A stretch of DNA of 32,821 bases from Clostridiales bacterium UBA1758 (GTDB lineage: Bacteria > Bacillota > Clostridia > Oscillospirales > UBA1758): the NCBI GenBank assembly GCA_002315595.1, contig DCHG01000029.1, positions 1 to 32,821 of the forward strand. Direction: 5' to 3'. The notes beneath the pieces are model-generated. The model was given only the letters and a program-made list of their open reading frames with translations. It was not told where the DNA came from and searched no databases. Made by a program: the position numbers and the translations under genes. Position 1 is the first letter of the stretch. Every line of letters begins with the position of its first letter. Positions 1 to 5,572 of the stretch are shown here, one piece after another.

Positions 1-33
1 TGAGATTCCTTTCGAAAAATGAGCACGTCATCA

Positions 34-130
34 TTTGAAGCGGATAATTTTGTATTGTTCATTATAGCCTTTTCCGGTGGAATAGTCAATTCAAATTTTT
101 ATAAAAATAAAGTTTGAAGCGGATGATTTA
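34..130 (+). repeat. Two direct repeats with core TTGAAGCGGAT
   Basis: TTTGAAGCGGATAATTT (34-50) recurs as TTTGAAGCGGATGATTT (113-129), one mismatch, 79 bases apart in the same orientation. The 7-mer AAGCGGA inside them (38-44, 117-123) is also found in the anticodon stem of the tRNA fragment (316-322). Such spacing would suit integrase or excisionase arm-type sites, but that is inference. Confidence 0.5.
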
Positions 131-157
131 GAAATGCTGTTAGTTAAGGCACCATTT

Positions 158-187
158 TTGGCACCCTGTTTGGTGCCAAGCTTTTTT
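158..187 (+). terminator. Intrinsic terminator inside the element end
   Basis: An 8-bp perfect stem, TTGGCACC (158-165) with GGTGCCAA (172-179), has a 6-base loop and is followed by GCTTTTTT (180-187). It would stop transcripts arriving from the left, for example the last gene of the putative element. GGCACC also occurs at 149-154 as a third half-copy. Confidence 0.6.
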
Positions 188-310
188 GACACGGCGTAAA
201 ATCTGCTGAAAATACAAAAAACACCGCGAGATAAAACCTTAAATCGCGGATTATACGTAAATTATCGATTTTATGGACATAGCACACCCCATACAGGAGT
301 GAGGTCAGTC

Positions 311-355
311 CTCCTAAGCGGAAGGCCAGCGGTTCAAATCCGCTCCGGGGTGCCA
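311..355 (+). other. 3' half of tRNA-Arg(CCU), likely attachment site core
   Basis: Seen directly: an anticodon-type loop CTCCTAA (311-317, anticodon CCU at 313-315), 3' anticodon strand GCGGA, variable bases AGGCC, a perfect T arm (AGCGG 328-332, loop TTCAAAT, CCGCT 340-344), acceptor strand CCGGGGT (345-351), discriminator G and encoded CCA (353-355). The 5' side fails: the bases before the loop do not pair with GCGGA, no D arm is present, and only five of seven acceptor positions (ACCCC at 286-290) could pair, at the wrong distance. This is therefore a truncated copy and not a working tRNA gene. A complete gene would be expected at the other end of the inserted element. Confidence 0.7.
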
Positions 356-358
356 TAA

Positions 359-388
359 ACAATAGCCACCCTTTGGGGTGGCTATTGT
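359..388. terminator. Strong hairpin downstream of the helicase gene
   Basis: A 13-bp perfect stem (359-371 with 376-388, loop TTTG) sits directly after the stop codon of the minus-strand helicase gene and after the plus-strand tRNA fragment. The U tract is weak on both strands (TTTATGG on minus), so it may be a bidirectional terminator or an mRNA 3'-end stabiliser. Confidence 0.6.
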
Positions 389-389
389 A

Positions 390-1775
390 TTATCTTTTCT
401 TCCCTTTTGGGCGATATTTAGGCGGACGATTACCCGAATTTTTCTTTCTCATTCGGGCGATCTCCGGCGGAAGATCATCGCGTACAGGGGTATTTTTTTC
501 AATTTCCCAGTATTTTTCCTGTTTTTCGGTTTTTTTCGGCTTTTTCTCGCCGAATTTCGGCTGATCGCCGTACTTTTCCTTCAACGGCTTTTCGGCCTTT
601 TCGGGACGGGGCGGACGTGGAAGTTTCGGTGGCGGAGCAAGCACCTCCATTGGGAACGGATGCTCCTCCACGACGTCGATTTTTTTTCGGATCAGTTTTT
701 CGATCTCCTTGACCATCGGCTTCTCGACAATGTCGCAAAACGAGATCGCCGTGCCGGTCTGTCCTGCTCGCGCCGTTCTGCCGATTCGGTGGACGTAGGT
801 CTCCGCCGTATCTGGCATATCATAATTGATGACGTGTGAAAGTTCCACAATGTCAATCCCGCGGGCGGCAATATCCGTCGCCACAAGCACTTGGATCTTC
901 CAATCCTTAAAACTTTTGAGTGCGGTCTCACGAGCGTGTTGTGATTTGTCGCCATGGATCGCATCACAGGTTATGCCCGACTGACGCAGATGTTTTGCCA
1001 CACGGTCAGCCATATGCTTCGTCCGTGTGAAAACAAGAGCCGACGAGATATGCTCCATGTTGAGAATATAGGTCAAAAGATGCCGTTTATTCGTCTTATC
1101 GACATAATAAAGTTTCTGATTAACGGTGTCGACCGTGCTGGAAACCGGGGTGACGGCAACCTTAACGGGATCGTCGAGCAGTGTGTCAACGATTTTTTCA
1201 ACCTCGTCGGGCATCGTCGCAGAGAAAAGAAGCGTCTGCCGCTTTTGAGGCAAAAGATCCATCACCTTGCGAATATCGTGGATAAAACCCATGTCTAGCA
1301 TACGGTCCGCTTCGTCGAGGACGAAATATTCCAGTCCGTCTAAATGCACATAGCCCTGACTGATCAAGTCGAGCAAACGGCCCGGTGTAGCGATCAGGAT
1401 ATCACAACCCTGACGGAGACGCTCGGTTTGCGGCTTTTGATTGACGCCACCGAAGATAACGACGGATTTCAGTGGAAGATACTTGCCGTACGACACAAAG
1501 CAATCCTGAATTTGCGCAGCAAGTTCTCTCGTCGGTGTCAAGATCAGTGCGCGAATTTTCCGTTCTCCGCGTCGACGATTTTGGTACATATTTTGAAGGA
1601 TCGGCAACGAAAATGCCGCTGTCTTGCCGGATCCCGTCTGTGCACAACCGAGCAAATCCCTGCCGGACAGTAGGGGTGGAATCGCTTGCGCCTGAATCGG
1701 CGTGGGTTCGTCGTACCCGGATTCGTCCACCGCACGAAGAATCGGCTCGATCAGATTGAGTTCCTTAAATTTCAT
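390..1775 (-). CDS. DEAD-box ATP-dependent RNA helicase (RhlE/CshA type)
   Basis: ATP-dependent RNA helicase that unwinds structured RNA during ribosome assembly or mRNA decay. The 461-residue product shows the DEAD-box set in order: Q motif near 20-30, Walker A AQTGSGKT (45-52), PTRELA (81-86), TPGR (130-133), DEAD (154-157), SAT (185-187), ARGID (304-308) and HRIGRTARAG (329-338). A tail of about 80 residues after residue 380 is rich in Lys, Arg and Pro, as in RhlE and CshA proteins that use a basic tail to bind RNA. The ATG is preceded by AAAAGGGAATTT. It starts only about 20 bases past the rplA terminator and no separate promoter is evident, so expression by read-through from the ribosomal operon is likely. 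The family is certain; the exact orthologue (RhlE, CshA, CshB, DeaD) is not. Confidence 0.95.
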   Translation of the reverse strand: MKFKELNLIEPILRAVDESGYDEPTPIQAQAIPPLLSGRDLLGCAQTGSGKTAAFSLPILQNMYQNRRRGERKIRALILTPTRELAAQIQDCFVSYGKYLPLKSVVIFGGVNQKPQTERLRQGCDILIATPGRLLDLISQGYVHLDGLEYFVLDEADRMLDMGFIHDIRKVMDLLPQKRQTLLFSATMPDEVEKIVDTLLDDPVKVAVTPVSSTVDTVNQKLYYVDKTNKRHLLTYILNMEHISSALVFTRTKHMADRVAKHLRQSGITCDAIHGDKSQHARETALKSFKDWKIQVLVATDIAARGIDIVELSHVINYDMPDTAETYVHRIGRTARAGQTGTAISFCDIVEKPMVKEIEKLIRKKIDVVEEHPFPMEVLAPPPKLPRPPRPEKAEKPLKEKYGDQPKFGEKKPKKTEKQEKYWEIEKNTPVRDDLPPEIARMRKKNSGNRPPKYRPKGKKR

Positions 1776-1795
1776 AAATTCCCTTTTTCACATAA

Positions 1796-1824
1796 AAAAG
1801 GACGGGGATAAACCCCGTCCTTTT
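1796..1824 (-). terminator. Terminator of the rpmG-secE-nusG-rplKA operon
   Basis: The 8-bp GC stem GGACGGGG (1800-1807) and CCCCGTCC (1813-1820) with loop ATAAA is extended by A-T pairs and, on the minus strand, followed by six U residues. It lies 20 bases after the rplA stop and 20 bases before the helicase start, so it probably acts as a partial terminator. Confidence 0.85.
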
Positions 1825-1842
1825 GATTTGTTTTGATGCTAA

Positions 1843-2538
1843 TCAGCCAAGCATTTTCGCAGTGCTGACCTTAATACCGGGGCCCATGGTCGAAGCGACA
1901 ACGCAGGACTTGATGTACTGGCCCTTAGAAGAAGCCGGCTTTGCCTTGACGATCGCGCCCATAAGGGTGTCGAAGTTTTCGCCGAGCTTTTCAGCGCCGA
2001 AAGACGCTTTGCCGATCGGGCAGTGAATGATGTTGGTCTTGTCAAGACGGTATTCGATCTTACCGGCTTTCGCTTCGGTGACGGCACGGGCAACATCCGG
2101 GGAGACGGTGCCGGCCTTCGGGTTCGGCATGAGGCCCTTCGGACCGAGGACACGGCCGAGACGACCGACGACGCCCATCATGTCCGGGGAAGCGATAACT
2201 ACGTCGAAGTCGAAGAAGTTCTCGTTCTGGATCTTGGTAACGAGTTCTTCTGCACCGACATATTCAGCACCGGCGGCCTTTGCAGCCTCAGCCTTATCGC
2301 CCTTGGCGAAGACGAGGACACGGACGGACTTACCGGTACCGTGCGGCAGAACGATGGCGCCACGAACCTGCTGGTCGGCATGACGAGAGTCGACGCCGAG
2401 ACGGACGTGAACCTCAATGGTCTCATCAAATTTGGCCTTTGCGGAAGCAACAACAGCCTCCATAGCCTCATTGGTTTCAAAAAGCTTGGCGGTATCGATC
2501 GCCTTTACGCTGTCCTGATATTTTTTACCGTGAAACAC
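1843..2538 (-). CDS. rplA: 50S ribosomal protein L1
   Basis: Primary 23S rRNA-binding protein of the mobile L1 stalk, involved in release of E-site tRNA; in many bacteria it also represses its own operon by binding the mRNA. The product is 231 residues, the usual full length, with the N-terminal block around KKYQDS and the well conserved GVVGRLGRVLGPKGLMPNPK region. The chosen start is GTG at 2536-2538, set by AGGAGG (2546-2551 on the complementary strand) seven bases upstream; no ATG is placed as well. It is the last ribosomal gene of the cluster; rplJ and rplL do not follow. Confidence 0.97.
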   Translation of the reverse strand: MFHGKKYQDSVKAIDTAKLFETNEAMEAVVASAKAKFDETIEVHVRLGVDSRHADQQVRGAIVLPHGTGKSVRVLVFAKGDKAEAAKAAGAEYVGAEELVTKIQNENFFDFDVVIASPDMMGVVGRLGRVLGPKGLMPNPKAGTVSPDVARAVTEAKAGKIEYRLDKTNIIHCPIGKASFGAEKLGENFDTLMGAIVKAKPASSKGQYIKSCVVASTMGPGIKVSTAKMLG

Positions 2539-2557
2539 GTTATTTCCTCCTTATAAT

Positions 2558-2584
2558 GTGGTTAGTCGGGCAATGCCCTCCCAC
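2558..2584 (-). promoter_or_regulatory. Leader element before rplA, copy 2
   Basis: On the minus strand the sequence is a small nested hairpin: GTGG/CCAC outer pairs (2581-2584 with 2558-2561), an inner GGGC/GCCC hairpin, and unpaired GACTAA on one side. Almost the same element precedes rplK. It ends just before the rplA Shine-Dalgarno sequence. Translational autoregulation by L1 is established for the L11-L1 operon in other bacteria; assigning that role here is inference. Confidence 0.55.
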
Positions 2585-2593
2585 TTTCCGCAA

Positions 2594-3019
2594 TTACTGC
2601 TCTACGGTGATGCCCATGGAGCGCGCGGTTCCCGCGATCATGCTCATGGCACTCTCGACAGATGCGGCGTTCAGGTCGCGCATCTTGAACTCGGCGATCT
2701 TGCGGAGATCTTCTTTGCTGAGCTGAGCGACCTTGACCTTGTTCGGGGTCCCGGATGCGCTTTCAAGTCCGCAGGCCTTCTTGATCAGAACGGCTGCCGG
2801 CGGAGTCTTGGTGATGAAGGAGAACGAACGGTCAGCATAAACGGTGATAACGACCGGGATGATAAGACCTACATCGTTCTTGGTGCGTTCATTGAATTCC
2901 TTGGTGAACTGCATAATGTTCACGCCGTGCTGGCCGAGTGCCGGGCCTACCGGGGGCGCCGGAGTTGCCTTGCCGGCCGGAATCTGCAATTTAATAAATC
3001 CTGTAACTTTCTGAGCCAT
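2594..3019 (-). CDS. rplK: 50S ribosomal protein L11
   Basis: Forms the GTPase-associated centre on helices 43/44 of 23S rRNA and contacts elongation factors and RelA. The product is 141 residues, typical length, with the family motif KLQIPAGKATPAPPVGPALG near the N terminus and GTARSMGI near the C terminus. The start MAQKV at 3017-3019 is preferred over an in-frame GTG 12 bases earlier, because AGGAGGTGC lies at proper distance from this ATG and would overlap the GTG. Confidence 0.97.
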   Translation of the reverse strand: MAQKVTGFIKLQIPAGKATPAPPVGPALGQHGVNIMQFTKEFNERTKNDVGLIIPVVITVYADRSFSFITKTPPAAVLIKKACGLESASGTPNKVKVAQLSKEDLRKIAEFKMRDLNAASVESAMSMIAGTARSMGITVEQ

Positions 3020-3044
3020 AATTGGCTGCACCTCCTGTTAAAAT

Positions 3045-3073
3045 GTGGTTAGTCGGGCATTTTGCCCTCCCAC
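3045..3073 (-). promoter_or_regulatory. Leader element before rplK, copy 1
   Basis: It shares GTGGGAGGGCA, GCCCGACTAACCACAT and the nested GTGG/CCAC plus GGGC/GCCC pairing with the element before rplA; the two differ by two bases in the hairpin loop. It lies in the nusG-rplK spacer, ending just before the rplK ribosome binding site. A ribosomal-protein autoregulatory site (L1 or L11) is the likely role, by analogy only. Confidence 0.6.
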
Positions 3074-3090
3074 TTACGGCTTGACCGCAA

Positions 3091-3618
3091 TCAGTCGTTT
3101 TCGACCGGTACGGCCTGTCCGGGTTCGATCTCCACGGGAGTCTCTCTGCCGAACATGGAAACGATAACACGAACTTTGTTTTTGTCGAGCTCGATGGATT
3201 CGACGATTCCGACGAAATTTTCGAGTGGGCCCTCCATGATCTTAACGCTATCGCCCACCGCATAATCGATGGTGATTTCATGCGTTTCGACACCGAGTGC
3301 TTCGACTTCTGCATCGCTCAGCGGAACCGGCTTGGATGCCGGGCCCACGAAGCCGGTGACACCTCTCGTATTGCGGATGACGTGCCAAGTGTCATCGGTC
3401 ATGACCATCTTGACGAGGACATAGCCCGGGAAGATCATTCTTTCGACTTCCTTGCGTTGTGTATCCTTGATCTCGACGACCTTTTCGACCGGGATGTTGA
3501 CACCGTGGATCATGTCCTCAAGGTGGCGGTTTTCGACCGTTTTCATTATGGTCGACGCAACCTTGTTTTCATATCCGGAATACGTGTGGATCACATACCA
3601 TTTTGCTTCACCTGACAT
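3091..3618 (-). CDS. nusG: Transcription termination/antitermination factor NusG
   Basis: Binds the RNA polymerase clamp, modulates pausing and couples transcription to translation through S10 or to Rho. The 175-residue protein has the N-terminal NGN domain (about 5-100, with WYVIHTYSGYENKV and FPGYVLVK) and a C-terminal KOW domain starting near residue 120 (VGDSVKIMEGPLENFVG). No extra insertion domain is present. The stop is followed by the rplK leader element and the gene starts a few bases after secE. Confidence 0.97.
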   Translation of the reverse strand: MSGEAKWYVIHTYSGYENKVASTIMKTVENRHLEDMIHGVNIPVEKVVEIKDTQRKEVERMIFPGYVLVKMVMTDDTWHVIRNTRGVTGFVGPASKPVPLSDAEVEALGVETHEITIDYAVGDSVKIMEGPLENFVGIVESIELDKNKVRVIVSMFGRETPVEIEPGQAVPVEND

Positions 3619-3624
3619 TGCTCA

Positions 3625-3852
3625 TCAACCTCTTACGAAAAGGCCGAGCAACGCAGTGAAACCGGCATCGAACAGCCAAACAAACACACCGACGACGATG
3701 ACAGAAGCAACGACGACAATGGAATTGTTGACGACCTGTCCGAAACTCGGCCAGACTACTTTTTTGAGTTCGCTGCGCATTTCGCGGAACCAACGTCCGA
3801 TGCGCTTCATGGTTCTTGCGAAGAAGTTTCCTTCTTTGTTTTTTTCCGCCAT
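3625..3852 (-). CDS. secE: Preprotein translocase subunit SecE
   Basis: Essential membrane subunit that clamps the SecY channel. This is the short single-span form, 75 residues: an amphipathic N-terminal helix, the conserved ELKKVVWPS segment (28-36) and one transmembrane helix at about 43-63. It lies six bases upstream of nusG, the usual order in bacteria. An AAAGGGTG ribosome binding site precedes the ATG. Confidence 0.95.
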   Translation of the reverse strand: MAEKNKEGNFFARTMKRIGRWFREMRSELKKVVWPSFGQVVNNSIVVVASVIVVGVFVWLFDAGFTALLGLFVRG

Positions 3853-3885
3853 TTTACTGCACCCTTTCTTTATTTTTCAGTGAAG

Positions 3886-4035
3886 TCACTTGGACTCCTT
3901 GTGCAGGGTGTGCTTCCGGCAGAAACGGCAATATTTGTTCATTTCAAGCCGATCAGGAGTATTCTTCTTGTTCTTGACGGTATCATAGTTGCGCTGTTTG
4001 CACTCCTGGCAAACCAATGTGATTTTTACCCGCAT
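3886..4035 (-). CDS. rpmG: 50S ribosomal protein L33 (zinc-ribbon form)
   Basis: Small large-subunit protein of 49 residues. Four cysteines, C9 and C12 (CQEC) plus C36 and C39 (CRFC), make it the zinc-binding C+ paralogue; bacteria with a C- form often switch under zinc limitation through Zur. The start MRVKI at 4033-4035 follows AAGGAGGTG; the longer in-frame opening upstream has no ribosome binding site and is rejected. First gene of the rpmG-secE-nusG-rplKA transcript, with a leader of roughly 120 bases from the nearer promoter. Confidence 0.95.
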   Translation of the reverse strand: MRVKITLVCQECKQRNYDTVKNKKNTPDRLEMNKYCRFCRKHTLHKESK

Positions 4036-4160
4036 GTGCGGCACCTCCTTATAGAAATCTTGCCTCCCTATCACCGGGCGGGCCGGCGGACGCATTGTGT
4101 CGTCTCGGGGTCGGTTGCGCAAAAAAGGCGCAAAAAATAGACCCTGCATAGGTAAATAGT

Positions 4161-4189
4161 AGTTTACCACAACAAAGGTCTTTCGTCAA
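4161..4189 (-). promoter_or_regulatory. Sigma-A promoter of the rpmG operon (proximal)
   Basis: On the minus strand, -35 TTGACG (4184-4189) and -10 TAAACT (4161-4166) are separated by 17 bases. It directs transcription of rpmG-secE-nusG-rplK-rplA. Confidence 0.75.
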
Positions 4190-4224
4190 TACTTTTTTTG
4201 ATTTTTCAATATTTTTTGCCGTCA

Positions 4225-4253
4225 TTGACATTTTTCCAATAAAATTGTATCAT
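4225..4253 (+). promoter_or_regulatory. Sigma-A promoter of ruvX
   Basis: Consensus -35 TTGACA (4225-4230), 17-base spacer, -10 TATCAT (4248-4253), about 40 bases before the ruvX start. Its -10 overlaps by two bases the -10 of an opposing minus-strand promoter. Confidence 0.75.
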
Positions 4254-4272
4254 TAACACAAACAAATTGCAA
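4244..4272 (-). promoter_or_regulatory. Second, distal minus-strand promoter for the rpmG operon
   Basis: On the minus strand, TTGCAA (4267-4272) and TACAAT (4244-4249) are 17 bases apart. It faces rpmG and overlaps the ruvX promoter, so RNA polymerase binding at the two would be mutually exclusive. Its activity is inferred from sequence only. Confidence 0.5.
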
Positions 4273-4291
4273 GTATTACCCGGAGGATTTT

Positions 4292-4702
4292 ATGAAGATT
4301 ATGGCGGTCGACTACGGTCAGGTTCGAACAGGTGTCGCTTTTTCCGATCCGCTTGGTATGATCGCGGCATCCTCACTTGTCGTAACGGAACGTGATGCAA
4401 ACGATTTGGCTCAAAAGCTGGCGGAACTCGCCGTTCAAAACGCCGCCGAACGAATCGTCGTCGGCAATCCGAAAAACATGGATGGTACGGAAGGCTTTCG
4501 CAGTGAGGCAAGCCGCGCTTTTGCCGAGATTCTGCGCTCGCTTGTCGGCGTAGAGGTTATCATGTGGGATGAACGGCGCACCACGGTCGACGCCGCCCGG
4601 ATCCTGCACGAATCCGGCAAGCGCGCCAAGGATCAAAAGAAAAATATTGACGCGGTCGCCGCGTCCATCATTTTGCAGTCTTATCTCGACTTTATTCGAT
4701 AA
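4292..4702 (+). CDS. ruvX: RuvX/YqgF family Holliday-junction resolvase-like nuclease
   Basis: RNase H-fold nuclease implicated in 16S rRNA 5'-end maturation (YqgF) and Holliday junction processing. The 136-residue protein has the family blocks MAVDYGQVRTGVA with Asp7, VVGNPKNMDGTEG (57-69), WDERRTT with Glu94 (92-98) and IDAVAASIILQSYLD with Asp120, giving the expected acidic catalytic set. Start ATG follows CCCGGAGGATTTT. The next gene begins 15 bases later, so the two probably share a transcript from the promoter at 4225-4253. Confidence 0.92.
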   Translation: MKIMAVDYGQVRTGVAFSDPLGMIAASSLVVTERDANDLAQKLAELAVQNAAERIVVGNPKNMDGTEGFRSEASRAFAEILRSLVGVEVIMWDERRTTVDAARILHESGKRAKDQKKNIDAVAASIILQSYLDFIR

Positions 4703-4717
4703 GAGGAGGAGTTTTCC

Positions 4718-5524
4718 ATGATCGACATTTTTAACACCGAGCCGCTGGAAGGTCTTGCGGCAGCCATTGCCGCCGCCGCAGGCGTCGAGGCACCGAAGCA
4801 ATCCCATCCCCCGTTGCGCCCCGTTCTCGACCTATTGGAAAACACGATCGGCGTGGGCAATGCCGAGCGCGTTTTGATGTTCAACCCAGACGCCATCGGC
4901 ACATGGCTGACACAACGCTATACAGAAGATTTTGCGCCGGTTTTCGCACGCACCCGTCTTGCCCTCCCTTTGCGCGTGGTCATGCCGTCCTGCACCCCCG
5001 TGTGTTTTGCCACGATGTACACCGGTGTGACGCCGGATGTCCACGGGATCCGGCGTTATGAAAAACCGGTCGTCAAGACCGACTCGCTATTTGACACATT
5101 TCACCGCGCCGGTAAGCGTGTCGCTATCGTTTCCGTCCCGGAAGCAAGTATGTCGAAGATCTTTCTCGAACGTGAGATCGACTACTATATCGAGCCGAGC
5201 GACCTTGCCGCCACCGAAAAGGCGATCGAACTGATCAGCGCCGATAAATACGATTTCATTGCCTGCTACAACGCCGATTACGACAGTAAAATGCACCAAT
5301 ACGGCACGGAATCCCCCGAAGCACTCGCTGAAATGAGAAGCGAGATCGACTCCTTTGCACGTCTGTACGACACCGCAAAGAAAGCATGGGCGGGCAAAAA
5401 CGCCTTCATCGCATGGGCGACCGACCACGGAATGCACGATCTCCCCGACGGACGCGGAACGCATGGCGAATACATCCCCGAAGATATGAATGTCACGCAT
5501 TTTTACACGGTTTTGGAAAAATAA
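4718..5524 (+). CDS. Alkaline phosphatase superfamily phosphodiesterase
   Basis: Predicted metal-dependent phosphoesterase related to type I phosphodiesterase/nucleotide pyrophosphatases. Signature elements in the 268-residue protein: metal Asp58 (FNPDAIG), a probable nucleophile Thr93 in SCTPVCFATMYTGV, the adjacent TPDVHGI, DYDSKMHQYG (Asp and His193), ATDHGMHD (Asp236, His237) and the final HG (249-250). There is no signal peptide, so it is probably cytoplasmic. At 268 residues it is short for the superfamily but all metal-site blocks are present. AGGAGG precedes the ATG. Substrate is unknown; the pairing with ruvX gives no functional clue. Confidence 0.8.
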   Translation: MIDIFNTEPLEGLAAAIAAAAGVEAPKQSHPPLRPVLDLLENTIGVGNAERVLMFNPDAIGTWLTQRYTEDFAPVFARTRLALPLRVVMPSCTPVCFATMYTGVTPDVHGIRRYEKPVVKTDSLFDTFHRAGKRVAIVSVPEASMSKIFLEREIDYYIEPSDLAATEKAIELISADKYDFIACYNADYDSKMHQYGTESPEALAEMRSEIDSFARLYDTAKKAWAGKNAFIAWATDHGMHDLPDGRGTHGEYIPEDMNVTHFYTVLEK

Positions 5525-5537
5525 TATTTGAAATATT

Positions 5538-5572
5538 ACGGCAGGAGCGTTTGAAGGCTCCTGCCGTTTTTT
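5538..5572. terminator. Bidirectional terminator between convergent genes
   Basis: The 11-bp stem ACGGCAGGAGC (5538-5548) with GCTCCTGCCGT (5557-5567), loop of eight, is followed by a T run on the plus strand. It lies between the phosphatase-like gene (+) and the sipL-like gene (-), whose stop is just beyond. Confidence 0.85.

Larger units (their letters stand above)
1..355 (+). mobile_element. Probable end of an element integrated at tRNA-Arg
   Basis: This stretch has no convincing gene. It is AT-rich, carries two near-identical 18-base direct repeats and a terminator-like hairpin, and ends in the 3' half of a tRNA-Arg(CCU) whose 5' half is not present. Tyrosine-recombinase elements (prophages, ICEs) commonly integrate at the anticodon loop or 3' end of tRNA genes and leave such a partial copy at one end. 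The integrase and the complete tRNA would lie outside the window, so the element's type and its true boundary cannot be seen. The call is an inference from the tRNA fragment. Confidence 0.45.

Noticed and set aside
284..355. A complete tRNA-Arg gene
   Set aside because: Only five of seven acceptor pairs can form, there is no D arm, the 5' anticodon strand does not pair and the spacing is about six bases short.
144..362. Minus-strand ORF of 72 codons over the tRNA fragment
   Set aside because: Its start lies in the reverse complement of a tRNA T arm (the typical MAPRSGFEPLA artefact) and it runs through a terminator hairpin; no ribosome binding site.
4036..4160. A riboswitch or zinc-responsive leader before rpmG
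   Set aside because: The leader is about 120 bases and has a repeated TTTTTTGCGC on the minus strand, but no convincing long stem, terminator or Zur-type palindrome could be found by eye.
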